Source: an uncultured delta proteobacterium (lineage in GTDB: Bacteria > Desulfobacterota > Desulfovibrionia > Desulfovibrionales > Desulfovibrionaceae). Taken from it: DNA of 38,819 nt. Below the pieces are notes generated by a model that worked only from the letters and a program-made list of their open reading frames with translations, did not search any database and had not been told where the DNA came from. The position numbers and the translations under genes were made by a program. The stretch is from positions 2,871,171 to 2,909,989 of the forward strand of contig LT599018.1 in assembly GCA_900079685.1 (NCBI GenBank). Reading direction: 5' to 3'. This document shows positions 23,523 to 31,860 of the stretch, piece by piece (the first letter of the stretch is position 1; every line of letters begins with the position of its first letter).

Positions 23523-24413
23523 ATGGACGACAGCCGTAACAGAGACGCTTTCTTACTGTCCTTTCCCGCCGGGATGCACGACCGGATCAGGCGTTTCTGG
23601 GACAGAAGGGAAACCTCGCGCCGGGTGTCGCTGTGCCTGCTGGCCTTTTTCATCCTGGCGACAAGCCTGATACTCCTGAACCGCGCGGCGCTCCTGCCGC
23701 CGTCCGTCGCCGCGCTGCTGCCGAGCGACATCTTTGCCGCCGTGCGCCTGGCCTTCAGCCTCGTGCTGGCGGTGGAAGTCATCGAGCTCATCTTCGCGCT
23801 TTCCGATTCGGTCTCTCTGGCTGTCGGCAAACAGCTTGAAATCATGGCGCTGTTGCTCCTGCGCGAATCCTTCACGGACATAAGCCTGCTCAATTCCCAC
23901 GTCGCGCTGGAGCGGGACTGGCTCATCCTGACGCAGATAGGCCTGACGGCCGTCTCGGGCCTTGCGCTGTTCGTCATCCGGATTCTGTTCGCCCGCTGGC
24001 ACTACATCCACAGCTACCGGGACATGCAGGGGTACGTAAGCACAAAAAAATGCATTTCCCTGTTCCTGCTGTTCGTTTTTTGCGGGGCGCTCTGCTACGA
24101 CGTCCATACGGTCGTCTTTGCCGGGGGCAAAACCGTGTTTTTTGAAATTTTCTACACCACCCTGATATTCACGGATATTCTGCTCGTTTTGGTGGGGCAG
24201 TATTTCGCGCCGTCCTTCCAGGCCACGTTCCGGAATTCCGGGTTCGCCGTGAGCACGCTTCTCATGCGCATCGCCATCGGCGCGCCGCATCACGTCAGCG
24301 CGCTGCTCTGCGTGTTCGCGGGGGTGTACCTGCTGGCGCTGAGTTGGGCGCTCATCCGGTTTGACGCCTTGCAACGGAAAGGCGGCGCCTCTATGCGGCT
24401 TGCGTCAGAATAG
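23523..24413 (+). CDS. Unrecognised polytopic membrane protein in the pst operon
   Basis: A 296-residue protein not assigned to a family. After a basic cytosolic N-terminus (residues 1-35, many Arg/Asp) come about seven hydrophobic segments: roughly 36-56, 70-95, 105-115 (short), 138-158, 176-198, 208-228 and 240-275. Charged residues inside or beside helices (VEVIELIF, LLLLRESFTD) are notable. There is no signal peptide and no catalytic motif I recognise. It begins three bases after the pstA stop, so it is translated with the transporter and presumably induced by phosphate limitation. It could be a transporter accessory, a sensor link to PhoR, or a PsiE-like starvation protein; none of these is shown by sequence. 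Confidence 0.75.
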   Translation: MDDSRNRDAFLLSFPAGMHDRIRRFWDRRETSRRVSLCLLAFFILATSLILLNRAALLPPSVAALLPSDIFAAVRLAFSLVLAVEVIELIFALSDSVSLAVGKQLEIMALLLLRESFTDISLLNSHVALERDWLILTQIGLTAVSGLALFVIRILFARWHYIHSYRDMQGYVSTKKCISLFLLFVFCGALCYDVHTVVFAGGKTVFFEIFYTTLIFTDILLVLVGQYFAPSFQATFRNSGFAVSTLLMRIAIGAPHHVSALLCVFAGVYLLALSWALIRFDALQRKGGASMRLASE

Positions 24414-24463
24414 CCGGCGCGCCGCCGGGGAAAATCCGCGGTGCGGAGAAGAGGGCTTTTTTC
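24414..24463 (+). terminator. Hairpins after the pst operon
   Basis: A stem ccggcg / cgccgg (24414-24428) directly after the stop codon, then tccgc / gcgga and, ten bases on, a T6 run near 24457-24462. Together a plausible but weak terminator for the rightward pst transcript. Confidence 0.4.
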
Positions 24464-24465
24464 CC

Positions 24466-24492
24466 AAAAAAACACCCGGCGGCGGCGCCGGG
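24466..24492 (-). terminator. Terminator of the phn operon
   Basis: On the minus strand: stem cccggcg / cgccggg with a 4-base loop, then TG and a T7 run (A7 at 24466-24472 on the plus strand). It follows the last gene of the phosphonate operon by 22 bases. Confidence 0.8.
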
Positions 24493-24513
24493 AGCAGGCG
24501 CATCAGCGGCCCG

Positions 24514-25296
24514 TCACGCCGGGGAGTCTTTTCCGGAAAGAATGTGCGGCGCGGGTTGCGCCGCGTACAGGGCGGAGGATATCCCGGTGGGGAACGGCGC
24601 CCGGTGCAGGACCGTGAAGTTGCCTTCCCCGTCGCTGCGGCAGACGGTGATGGCTTCTATCCAGTTGTTTTTGCAGGCGGGGGCCAGGTACAACCGCAAA
24701 TTCGCTTCCAGCGCGGCGGCGAGAATCGGGTCCCGGATACTGTCCGTCAGGGTGATGTGGAAGCGGAACTCGTCAAAGACGTAAGGGTATCCCCAGCGCC
24801 AAAGATACCGCTCCTGGCGTAGCGTCAGGCCCTTTGCGCGCCGCCGGTTTAATTCCTCCTCGGAAGGAGGAGCGCGGAAACCGTCGAAAAAGGCGACCGC
24901 TTCCCTGGCCAGAATCCGGACGTTTTCCGCTTCTTCCGCTTCCGCGTCGTTCCTCGGGTGGACGGTAAGGGCGAGAAAGGAGCCGATGCGGGTGACAGCC
25001 AGGGCGGGCAGCGGGAGCGGCCGTCTTGCGGCGGTGAACGCTTCGGCGGCGTCGATGAGATCGTGCTCCGTCATGCCGGGTTGCAGGAAAAACGGCGGTT
25101 TGAGCGTGGCGTGCAACCCGTAGCGCCTGGCGTCCCGCGTCAGCGAAAACAATTCCTCCGCCGTGAGGCCGCCCAGGTCCGGTTGCGCCGGAAGGCTCAC
25201 GCCGTGAATGTCCCTGCCCAGCAGGGAGGAGCCCAGGCGCTCGAGGGCGGACCCCCGCTCGGGCACATGGTAAACGGCATAGCGCGGTGCTTTCAT
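24514..25296 (-). CDS. DUF1045 phosphonate-operon protein, 2H phosphoesterase-like
   Basis: A 260-residue protein of the DUF1045 family found in C-P lyase operons. It carries the two H-x-T/S motifs of the 2H phosphoesterase superfamily: YGLHATLKPPF (about residues 60-70) and FRFHITLTDS (about 178-187), spaced as in cyclic phosphodiesterases. The start is four bases after the phnM stop. In E. coli the cyclic product of PhnJ, 5-phosphoribosyl 1,2-cyclic phosphate, is opened by PhnP; no phnP is seen here. A 2H enzyme would be chemically suited to that step, so DUF1045 may substitute for it. That is inference. Confidence 0.85.
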   Translation of the reverse strand: MKAPRYAVYHVPERGSALERLGSSLLGRDIHGVSLPAQPDLGGLTAEELFSLTRDARRYGLHATLKPPFFLQPGMTEHDLIDAAEAFTAARRPLPLPALAVTRIGSFLALTVHPRNDAEAEEAENVRILAREAVAFFDGFRAPPSEEELNRRRAKGLTLRQERYLWRWGYPYVFDEFRFHITLTDSIRDPILAAALEANLRLYLAPACKNNWIEAITVCRSDGEGNFTVLHRAPFPTGISSALYAAQPAPHILSGKDSPA

Positions 25297-25299
25297 GGG

Positions 25300-26445
25300 T
25301 TACAACACCTGTTTTCCTTCCCGCCAGACGGCCCGGACCATGGGCACGCCGTTGACGAGGCGCACCCGCACGGCGTCCGCGCGTTTGCCGGGAGCGAGTT
25401 CTCCCCGGTCTTCCAGGCCCACGGCCCTGGCCGGGGCCAGCGTCACGGTGCGCAGCGCGTCGCGCAAGGGGATACCCGCGAGGGAGGGCAGCATGAAGGC
25501 GGCGTGCAAAAGGCTCGCGGGCATGTAGTCCGAGGAGAGGATGTCCAAGAGGCCCTCGCGGGCGAGTTCCACGGCCGCCACGTTGCCGGAATGCGAGCCG
25601 CCCCGCACCACGTTGGGCGCGCCCATGACGATGGAAAGCCCCAGGGACCGCGCTTCCCGCGCCGCTTCCAGCGTGGTGGGGAACTCCGCTATCCGCATGC
25701 CTTGCGCTGCGTTTTCCCGCACGTGTTCGGTTGTGGTATCATCGTGGCTGGCGAGAGGGAAGCCGTTTTTCCGGCAGATATGGATGATTTCCAAAAGATT
25801 TCCCCGGGCGTTTTTGGCCTGGAGCGCGCGCAGCCCGTCTATTCGTTCTTGAATCAGGTGTTCCGGCTCGTGCTGGATGTTGCAGTACCGCTTGTACGCC
25901 TCCAGGTCGCGCCACTGCCGCTGGCCCGGCGTGTGGTCCATGACCGAGAACAGCTTCAGGTTTTTCCGGCCCAGCAGCGGCTCCACCCGGTCTATGACGT
26001 CGTCGCCCGCGATTTCGCACCGCAGGTGCAGGTAGTGGTCCGCCCGCAGAAGGCCGGCTTCTTCCGCGTCTTCCAACGCGTCCAGGCTCGAGTGGAAGAT
26101 TTCCTGCCGCATGTGCTTGTTGCCCGGCTCCCCGACGGTCACCGCGTCAAAAACCGTGGTCACGCCGGAGCCGACCATGTGCACATCGTGCGCGACCACC
26201 GAGGAGAGCCCCACGGGCCAGCTCACACCCGTGCGCGGCACGAAATGTTTTTCCAGGTTGTCGGTGTGCAGTTCCACCAGGCCCGGGATGAGATAATCGC
26301 CCTCAAGGTCCGTGGAATCCGGCGCGCCGTGCCCGGTGCAATGGCGGGCGCAATGGTCCGCCACGTGCGCGCCCTCGAACGAAAGGGCGCGCACTTCCCC
26401 CATGTCGGATAAAATATGGCCGTTATGAAACGTGTGTGTCAGCAT
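25300..26445 (-). CDS. phnM: Alpha-D-ribose 1-methylphosphonate 5-triphosphate diphosphatase PhnM
   Basis: A 381-residue amidohydrolase-superfamily enzyme that removes pyrophosphate from the PhnGHIL product. Marks: DYLIPGLVELHTDNLEKHF (metal site, His-x-Asp-N variant typical of PhnM), VAHDVHMVGSGVTT, LASHDDTTTEHV, VMGAPNVVRGGSHSGN and LSSDYMPASLLHAAF. Start at 26445, where GAGGAA provides the Shine-Dalgarno and overlaps the phnE stop; the frame runs six codons further up without a site. Confidence 0.94.
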   Translation of the reverse strand: MLTHTFHNGHILSDMGEVRALSFEGAHVADHCARHCTGHGAPDSTDLEGDYLIPGLVELHTDNLEKHFVPRTGVSWPVGLSSVVAHDVHMVGSGVTTVFDAVTVGEPGNKHMRQEIFHSSLDALEDAEEAGLLRADHYLHLRCEIAGDDVIDRVEPLLGRKNLKLFSVMDHTPGQRQWRDLEAYKRYCNIQHEPEHLIQERIDGLRALQAKNARGNLLEIIHICRKNGFPLASHDDTTTEHVRENAAQGMRIAEFPTTLEAAREARSLGLSIVMGAPNVVRGGSHSGNVAAVELAREGLLDILSSDYMPASLLHAAFMLPSLAGIPLRDALRTVTLAPARAVGLEDRGELAPGKRADAVRVRLVNGVPMVRAVWREGKQVL

Positions 26446-26455
26446 GGCTGTTTCC

Positions 26456-27250
26456 TCATACAAAGCGTTTGCGCAAACATTGCGAGAGAAGGTCGAAAAC
26501 GACCACCACCGCGATGATGATGGCCATGACCGCCGCGGTTTTGGCGAAATAGAACCCCCGGATAAGTTCCCAGAGGATCACGCCGATGCCGCCCGCGCCC
26601 ACCATGCCGACCACGGTGGCGGAGCGGATGTTGGATTCAAACCGATAGAGCGCGAAGGAGATCCAGAGCGGCATCACCTGCGGGATGACGCCGAAGATCA
26701 CTTCCTCCACGCCCAGGGCGCCGGTCGCGCGGATGCCTTCCACGGGCTGCGGGTCAATGGCTTCCACCGCCTCGGAAAAGAGTTTCGACAAGACCCCGGT
26801 GGTGTGCACGAAGAGCGCCAAAACCCCGGCAAAGGGGCCGAGGCCCACGGCCACCACGAACAGCATGGCGAAGACCATTTCATTGATGGCGCGGCAGCCG
26901 TCCATCAGGCGGCGCACCGGCTGGTAGACCCACCAGGGAACGATGTTGTCGGAACTGAGAATGCCGAAGGGCACGGCGAAGATGACCGCCAGGAAGGTGC
27001 CCCACACGGCCAGCTGGATGGTTATGGCCATCTCTTCCACATACAGGCGCCAGTCGGCGAAGTCCGGCGGGAAAAAATCCTTCGCGAACATGACCATGTT
27101 GGCGGCGTCCGTGAACAGCGCCATGGGCCGGATTTCCGCCCCGTTCCACGACCAGGCCAGGACCGCCAGACCGAGGCCCCACCCCAGGCAGGAGAAAAGC
27201 GTTTGCTTCGGCGCGGCGGCGGGAGAGGGTGCAAGAGTAGTACTGCTCAT
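26456..27250 (-). CDS. phnE: Phosphonate ABC transporter permease PhnE
   Basis: A 264-residue inner-membrane permease of the phosphonate importer PhnCDE. It has an N-terminal anchor (about 20-38), a conserved [20 protein letters not shown] segment, [20 protein letters not shown], the coupling-loop region [20 protein letters not shown], and [14 protein letters not shown], typical of PhnE. Start at 27250 by homology and a CAGGGAA upstream. Only one phnE is present, as in most full operons. Confidence 0.92.
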   Translation of the reverse strand: MSSTTLAPSPAAAPKQTLFSCLGWGLGLAVLAWSWNGAEIRPMALFTDAANMVMFAKDFFPPDFADWRLYVEEMAITIQLAVWGTFLAVIFAVPFGILSSDNIVPWWVYQPVRRLMDGCRAINEMVFAMLFVVAVGLGPFAGVLALFVHTTGVLSKLFSEAVEAIDPQPVEGIRATGALGVEEVIFGVIPQVMPLWISFALYRFESNIRSATVVGMVGAGGIGVILWELIRGFYFAKTAAVMAIIIAVVVVFDLLSQCLRKRFV

Positions 27251-27330
27251 CGTGATTCCCTGCCGCCTTCCGGCGCGGGCCGTCCCGTTTGGCCGGGCAC
27301 GGCCGCGCCGCCGGAGGCGGCGTTTTGTTC

Positions 27331-28344
27331 TTATTTTTTGATGACCGCCATGCGGGTGCCGAGTTCGACCAACTTGTCGTCGATTTCCTTGATCTTCGCG
27401 GCTTTTTCCGCTTCGTTCATGTCGGTGTTCGCGGCCAGGCTGCCTTTGGCCTTGAAAAGCTCGAGCTGGCGAATGGGCAGGAGGTGGTCGTCGGTGGCGG
27501 CCAGGAACGGACCCCACTGCAAGGCTTTCAGCACTTCCTTCTCATGGGCGGTCTGTGTGCCCTTGGCGCCGTAGGTCATGAAGAATTCCCGCAGCGTTTT
27601 TTTGACGTCCTCGGGCAGGTCTTTGCGCCAGACCAGCGGGTCGCTCGGGATGAGGGGAGAAGTCCAGACGACCTTAATCAGCTTGCGCTTTTCAGGGTGC
27701 GCCAGTTCGAGGCGTTCGAGGGCCTCGTTGTTGCAGGTGGCGACGTCCACCTGCTTGTTGGCAACGGACAGGGCATTGGTTTCGTGGTTGGCGTTGAGCG
27801 TGCGCTTGAACATTTTCTTGGGGTCCAGGCCGTTTTTGGCGAACACGTAATAGCCCGGAACCAGGAAGCCGGAGGTGGAGTTGGGGTCGCCGTTGCCGAA
27901 GGTCAGGTCTTTCGCGCCTGCGATGACGTCCTCCACGGTGTTCAGCGGGGAATCCACGTTGGCGACGAGGTGGGAGTAATAGCCGTCCGAGCCGTCATAG
28001 CTGGTGGTCTGCATGAAGACTTCGCCCTTGGCCCGGTCCACGGCTTCCATGGCCGACTTGTTGCCGTACCAGGCGAGCTGGACCTTGTCGTATTGCATGG
28101 CCGTGACGACCCCGGCGTAGTCCGAAGCGAAAAAGGCGTTTATGGTGTAGCCGGTGCGCGCTTCCATGTCTTTCAGAAAGGGTTCCCACACGGAGCGCAG
28201 GTTTTGCGAGGCCTCGGTGTTGATGATGCCGAAGTTGAGCACACGCTTGTCCGCGGCGTGGGCGACGGAAGCGTAGAGAATGAAGCACATGCCCAAGAGG
28301 CCGATGATCGACGTTACGAAAATTTTGCGAAAGACCGTAATCAT
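27331..28344 (-). CDS. phnD: Phosphonate-binding periplasmic protein PhnD
   Basis: A 337-residue substrate-binding protein. The signal peptide runs through [19 protein letters not shown] (about residues 12-30) with cleavage at AHA-AD. Family blocks: [68 protein letters not shown] and [20 protein letters not shown] strong AAGGAG lies 10-15 bases upstream of the ATG. It is separated from phnC by about 180 bases that hold a palindromic mobile-element-like sequence, so its expression relative to phnC may differ from the rest of the operon. Confidence 0.94.
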   Translation of the reverse strand: MITVFRKIFVTSIIGLLGMCFILYASVAHAADKRVLNFGIINTEASQNLRSVWEPFLKDMEARTGYTINAFFASDYAGVVTAMQYDKVQLAWYGNKSAMEAVDRAKGEVFMQTTSYDGSDGYYSHLVANVDSPLNTVEDVIAGAKDLTFGNGDPNSTSGFLVPGYYVFAKNGLDPKKMFKRTLNANHETNALSVANKQVDVATCNNEALERLELAHPEKRKLIKVVWTSPLIPSDPLVWRKDLPEDVKKTLREFFMTYGAKGTQTAHEKEVLKALQWGPFLAATDDHLLPIRQLELFKAKGSLAANTDMNEAEKAAKIKEIDDKLVELGTRMAVIKK

Positions 28345-28379
28345 TCTGAAATCTCCTTTTGCGATGGTGTGTGTTGTTT

Positions 28380-28529
28380 TAGGGGAGCGCTGATTAATGA
28401 GAATTTTTATTCTTTGTCGAGGAAGGCGAGTTCCGGGCGGAGCGAAGTGTATCAGGACATACATGAGCTTCGCACGGGACGAGCCTGACGCGGGCAAAGG
28501 GCAAAAAGACCATTAAGCAGTGCTCCCTA
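28380..28529. mobile_element. MITE-like palindromic element between phnC and phnD
   Basis: Imperfect terminal inverted repeats: left gggagcgctgattaatg (28383-28399) and right cattaagcagtgctccc (28511-28527), 15 of 17 positions matching. Both ends are flanked by TA (28380-28381 and 28528-28529), as expected for a TA target duplication. The similarity between arms continues inwards (ttttt..ctttg on both sides), and the middle folds as gcgaag ... cttcgc around gtat / atac. It encodes nothing and looks like a small non-autonomous element of the IS630/mariner or IS5 kind. Confidence 0.6.
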
Positions 28530-29402
28530 GGCCGCGACGGGATTCGTCGTGGTGACGGGTATCCGCACGGGGGCTTTGAGGCGGGGTTTTGCGGCCCCCC
28601 CCCCCTGGTCCGCTTTTGGGGCTGCTTTTTCCGTCATGGGCGCGAACATTTCCTCGCTGGCCGCGCCGTAGATTTCCCGCAGGAAGGCGGGAGTGAGGGC
28701 GGCGGATGGGCCGTCGTACACGATCTTGCCGTCCTTGAGGGCGATGGTCCGTTTGCAGTATTTGATGGCGTAATCGACCTGGTGCAGCGTCACCAGGACC
28801 GTGATGCCGTCCCGCGTGTTGATGTCCGCCAGGATCTCCATGACGCGGCGGGAGGATTCCGGGTCGAGCGAGGCGATGGGCTCGTCGGCCAGCAGCAGTT
28901 TGGCCTTCTGCACCAAAGCGCGGGCAATGGCCGCGCGCTGTTGCTGCCCGCCGGACAGGGTGGAGGCGCGCTGGTACGATTTGTCCACGATGCCCACGCG
29001 GTTAAGGGCTTCAAAGGCGAGCCGCCTGTCCTCCTCGCGGAACAGGCCGAGCATGGTCCGCCAGATCGGGGTTCTGCCCAGAGCGCCGAGCATGACGTTG
29101 GTGTACACGTTGAGCCTGTCCACCAGGTTGAACTGCTGGAAAATCATGCCGACGTCCGCCCGGATTTTCCGGATGTCGCCCCTGAGACGCCCGCCGCGCT
29201 GCACGGTTTTACCCATTACCGCGATGCTGCCGCCGTTTTTGTCGCCGCGCATCAGGCCGGAAATGTGGCGGAGGAGCGTGGACTTGCCGGAGCCGGAAGC
29301 GCCGATAAGGGCGACCATCTCGCCGGGGTTGACGGAAACGGATACGGAATCAAGCGCCCGGTGGGCGGCGAAGGTCTTGGTGAAATTCTGTATGGTGAGC
29401 AT
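28527..29402 (-). CDS. phnC: Phosphonate ABC transporter ATPase PhnC
   Basis: A 291-residue ATPase. Walker [38 protein letters not shown], signature [16 protein letters not shown], Walker [14 protein letters not shown] and H-loop [11 protein letters not shown] identify PhnC. The start at 29402 follows homology ([17 protein letters not shown]); AAGGAGAAGCGC lies upstream. About 35 extra residues follow the normal family end (after PMTEK), rich in Ala/Pro/Lys, containing Gly codons from an 11-base G run (C11 at 28595-28605), and stopping at a TAG formed by the edge of the adjacent palindromic element. The tail probably reflects that insertion. Confidence 0.93.
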   Translation of the reverse strand: MLTIQNFTKTFAAHRALDSVSVSVNPGEMVALIGASGSGKSTLLRHISGLMRGDKNGGSIAVMGKTVQRGGRLRGDIRKIRADVGMIFQQFNLVDRLNVYTNVMLGALGRTPIWRTMLGLFREEDRRLAFEALNRVGIVDKSYQRASTLSGGQQQRAAIARALVQKAKLLLADEPIASLDPESSRRVMEILADINTRDGITVLVTLHQVDYAIKYCKRTIALKDGKIVYDGPSAALTPAFLREIYGAASEEMFAPMTEKAAPKADQGGGAAKPRLKAPVRIPVTTTNPVAA

Positions 29403-29544
29403 GCGCTTCTCCTTTTGTTTCACGATATGAAGGCAGCCTATGCCGCCAATGTTGCGGAACGATGACCGTCGCATGGTTCTTTGGAAACAAAACAGCCCTG
29501 TTCCGTGTTGGGAGCAGGGCTTCGGCAATGCGGCGCGGGCTGCG

Positions 29545-30201
29545 TCAGGCGGCGCGGGAGGCTGCGGACGCGGGGGATGCTGCAAAAGCATGCGGCATGG
29601 CCGTGTCTTCCCGCAGGTTCAGGATAAGACGGGAAAAGGCCGCGACGGCGCTCTCCAGCGGCCCGGAATTATCGATGACGACCAGCCCCGGAACGTCCGG
29701 CACGGCCAGCGCCGCGCGGCGGATGCGCTCGTCTATTTCTCCGGCTGTCTCCCGGCCCCGCGCGGCGAGGCGTTGGCGCAGCGCTTCCGGGGTCACGCGG
29801 ATGAGCACCGGGACCAGGTGGGGGTACATTTTTGCGGCCTCGGGCAGGTATTCGCGCGAGCCGTTCACGATGACCACGGCGTCGGCCGCGAGCCAGCCGT
29901 CTATCTCCCTGCTGATGCCGTAGGAAAGGCCGTGGCTTTCCCAGTGCATGACGAATTCGCCTTTTTGGAGGGCGCGGGCGAATTCGGCATCCGTCATTTC
30001 GTGGTGGTTTTCCGCGCTGCCCCCGGCCGGGCGGGTGATGCGCCGCCGGGCGACGTGCAGGGGCCGCGTTTCCAGGGAGCCGGTGGGCATATCCTGCACG
30101 CGGGCGATGAGGGTATCCTTGCCGGCGCCCGAGGGGCCGACCACATACACGAGCACGCCCGGCAGGGCCGCGCCGGTGGGAGAATTCTTGCTGTCAGGCA
30201 T
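29545..30201 (-). CDS. phnN: Ribose 1,5-bisphosphate phosphokinase PhnN
   Basis: A 218-residue guanylate-kinase-like enzyme that turns ribose 1,5-bisphosphate into PRPP, the last step of the C-P lyase route. P-loop [13 protein letters not shown] (residues about 19-31), [33 protein letters not shown] and [16 protein letters not shown] are PhnN-specific. Start at 30201 with AGGAGG just upstream; it overlaps the phnL stop by 8 bases. The C-terminal 20 residues are Ala-rich and not conserved. Confidence 0.92.
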   Translation of the reverse strand: MPDSKNSPTGAALPGVLVYVVGPSGAGKDTLIARVQDMPTGSLETRPLHVARRRITRPAGGSAENHHEMTDAEFARALQKGEFVMHWESHGLSYGISREIDGWLAADAVVIVNGSREYLPEAAKMYPHLVPVLIRVTPEALRQRLAARGRETAGEIDERIRRAALAVPDVPGLVVIDNSGPLESAVAAFSRLILNLREDTAMPHAFAASPASAASRAA

Positions 30202-30922
30202 GGGCCGCCTCCTTTTCCCGCTGTTTTCCAAAGGCGAAAGTGCGTTCCGCCACGGTCTCGCGGACCTCGTCGTCGTGGAAAATCCCGATGACCGCCGCGC
30301 CTCTGGCCTTGGCCTCGCCTATCAACTCCACCACGGTTTGGCGGTTTTTGCCGTCAAGGGAGGCCGTGGGTTCATCCAGCAACAGAATGGGGTATTCCCG
30401 GATAAACCCGCGCGCGATATTGACCCGCTGCTGCTCCCCGCCGGAAAAGGTGGCCGGGGCCAGGTTCCAGAGGCGTTTGGGAATGCGCAGCCGGTTCAGC
30501 AGTTCCCCGGCCCGTTCCCGGGCTTCTTCCGCGTCTATCCCTTGTTCCGTCAGCCGCTCGGCCACAATGTCGATGGTCGAAACCCTGGGGATGACCCGCA
30601 GAAACTGGCTGACATAGCCCATGGTCTCGCGCCGGACTTCCAGAACCGTGCGCGGCTCGGCGGTGACCATATCGACCCGGGTCCGGCCGTGACGGACGAC
30701 GATGCTCCCGGCCGTCGGCTTGTAGTTGGCATAGAGAGAGCGCAGCAGCGTGGACTTGCCGGAGCCGGAGGGGCCGTGCAGCGCAAGGCATTCCCCGGCC
30801 CAGGCGTCAAGGTTCAGCCCGTGGAAGGCGTCAATGACCGCGCCGCCCTGGGCGTGGAGCACGAAGGTCTTGGACAGGTTCCGGACCGCGACGTGCGGGG
30901 TATCGGCAGTGTTTTGGCTCAT
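30194..30922 (-). CDS. phnL: C-P lyase ABC-type protein PhnL
   Basis: A 242-residue ATPase-like subunit needed, with PhnGHI, to couple phosphonate to ATP-derived ribose. Walker [41 protein letters not shown], signature FSGGEQQRVNIARGF and Walker B PILLLDEPTASLD are clear. The segment after Walker A (GSIVVRHGRTRVDMVTAEP) is typical of PhnL. No membrane partner is expected. It is 5 bases behind phnK. Confidence 0.95.
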   Translation of the reverse strand: MSQNTADTPHVAVRNLSKTFVLHAQGGAVIDAFHGLNLDAWAGECLALHGPSGSGKSTLLRSLYANYKPTAGSIVVRHGRTRVDMVTAEPRTVLEVRRETMGYVSQFLRVIPRVSTIDIVAERLTEQGIDAEEARERAGELLNRLRIPKRLWNLAPATFSGGEQQRVNIARGFIREYPILLLDEPTASLDGKNRQTVVELIGEAKARGAAVIGIFHDDEVRETVAERTFAFGKQREKEAAHA

Positions 30923-30927
30923 GGCTG

Positions 30928-31860
30928 TTATCCTTGCAAAATGGATGAAACGAGCAGTTGCGTGTATTCATGCCGGGGGTCGTCCAGGACCTGGTCCGCG
31001 AGGCCGGTCTCCACCACCTCGCCGCGCCGCATGACCATGAGCCGGTGCGCCAGAAGCCGCGCCACCGCAAGATCGTGCGTGACGAGCACCACCGAGAGGC
31101 CCATTTCCCGGACCAGAGTGCGGACGAGATCCAGGAGCTTCGCCTGCACGGAAACATCTAATCCCCCTGTAGGCTCATCCATGAACACGAGCCGGGGGGC
31201 GGAGACGAGGTTACGCGCGATCTGGAGGCGCTGTTGCATGCCGCCGGAATAGGCGGACGGGGTATCGTCGATGCGGTCCGCGCCGATCTCCACCCGGCCG
31301 AGCCAGGAGAGGCCCGTTTCCCGGATGTTCCCGTAATGCCGGTTTCCGCAGGCCATGAGCCGCTCGCCGATGTTGCCCCCGGCGGAGACGCGCATGCGCA
31401 GCCCGTCGCGCGGGTTCTGGTGCACATAGCCCCACTCGGTCCGCAAAAGACGACGGCGGGCCGCTTCCGGCAGGTTGTGGATGTCCAGCAGCGCGCCGGA
31501 AGCGTCCCGGTAGCGAACCCTGCCCGAGGTCGGGGCCATGCGGCCGGAAACAAGGTTCAGCAGCGTGCTTTTGCCGGAGCCGGATTCCCCGACAATGGCC
31601 AGCACTTCGCCGGGCCAGAGCTCGAAGCTGACGTCCTTGCAGCCGACACGGCTGCCGTAATATTTGGAAACGCCCTCAATGTGCAGCAGTCCCTGTTCCG
31701 GGAACGGCTGCGGCCGCGCGGCCAAAGGCAGTTCACGGCCTGTTTGTGCCAAGGACAGACCATAGCCTGCTTGCGCCAAGGGCAATTCACGGCCCCCTTC
31801 CGCATTGAAGAGCGGTTTTTCACCGCGAAGGGGAAATCTGCTGACAGCCGGTTCAGCCAT
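30928..31860 (-). CDS. phnK: C-P lyase ABC-type protein PhnK with repeat-bearing N-terminal extension
   Basis: A 310-residue ATPase-like subunit that docks on the PhnGHIJ core near PhnJ. The ABC core starts near residue 52 (LLHIEGVSKYYGSRVGCKDV): Walker [41 protein letters not shown], signature YSGGMQQRLQIARNLV, Walker B LVFMDEPTGGLD, VVLVTHDLAVARLL. E. coli PhnK has 252 residues and lacks the first 50 or so; here they include three 9-residue repeats (GRELPLAQA, GYGLSLAQT, GRELPLAAR) from a 27-bp tandem repeat. The ATG at 31860 overlaps the phnJ end by 8 bases. An internal start closer to the core cannot be excluded. Confidence 0.93.
   Translation of the reverse strand: MAEPAVSRFPLRGEKPLFNAEGGRELPLAQAGYGLSLAQTGRELPLAARPQPFPEQGLLHIEGVSKYYGSRVGCKDVSFELWPGEVLAIVGESGSGKSTLLNLVSGRMAPTSGRVRYRDASGALLDIHNLPEAARRRLLRTEWGYVHQNPRDGLRMRVSAGGNIGERLMACGNRHYGNIRETGLSWLGRVEIGADRIDDTPSAYSGGMQQRLQIARNLVSAPRLVFMDEPTGGLDVSVQAKLLDLVRTLVREMGLSVVLVTHDLAVARLLAHRLMVMRRGEVVETGLADQVLDDPRHEYTQLLVSSILQG
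31714..31794 (-). repeat. Three tandem 27-bp repeats within phnK
   Basis: Units at 31768-31794, 31741-31767 and 31714-31740 (in coding order), imperfect, encoding GRELPLAQA, GYGLSLAQT and GRELPLAAR. The length of 27 keeps the frame, so copy number could vary without disrupting phnK. Confidence 0.75.

Noticed and set aside
24958-26412. 484-codon plus-strand frame opposite phnM
   Set aside because: Shadow of phnM and DUF1045; low-complexity residues and no start signal.
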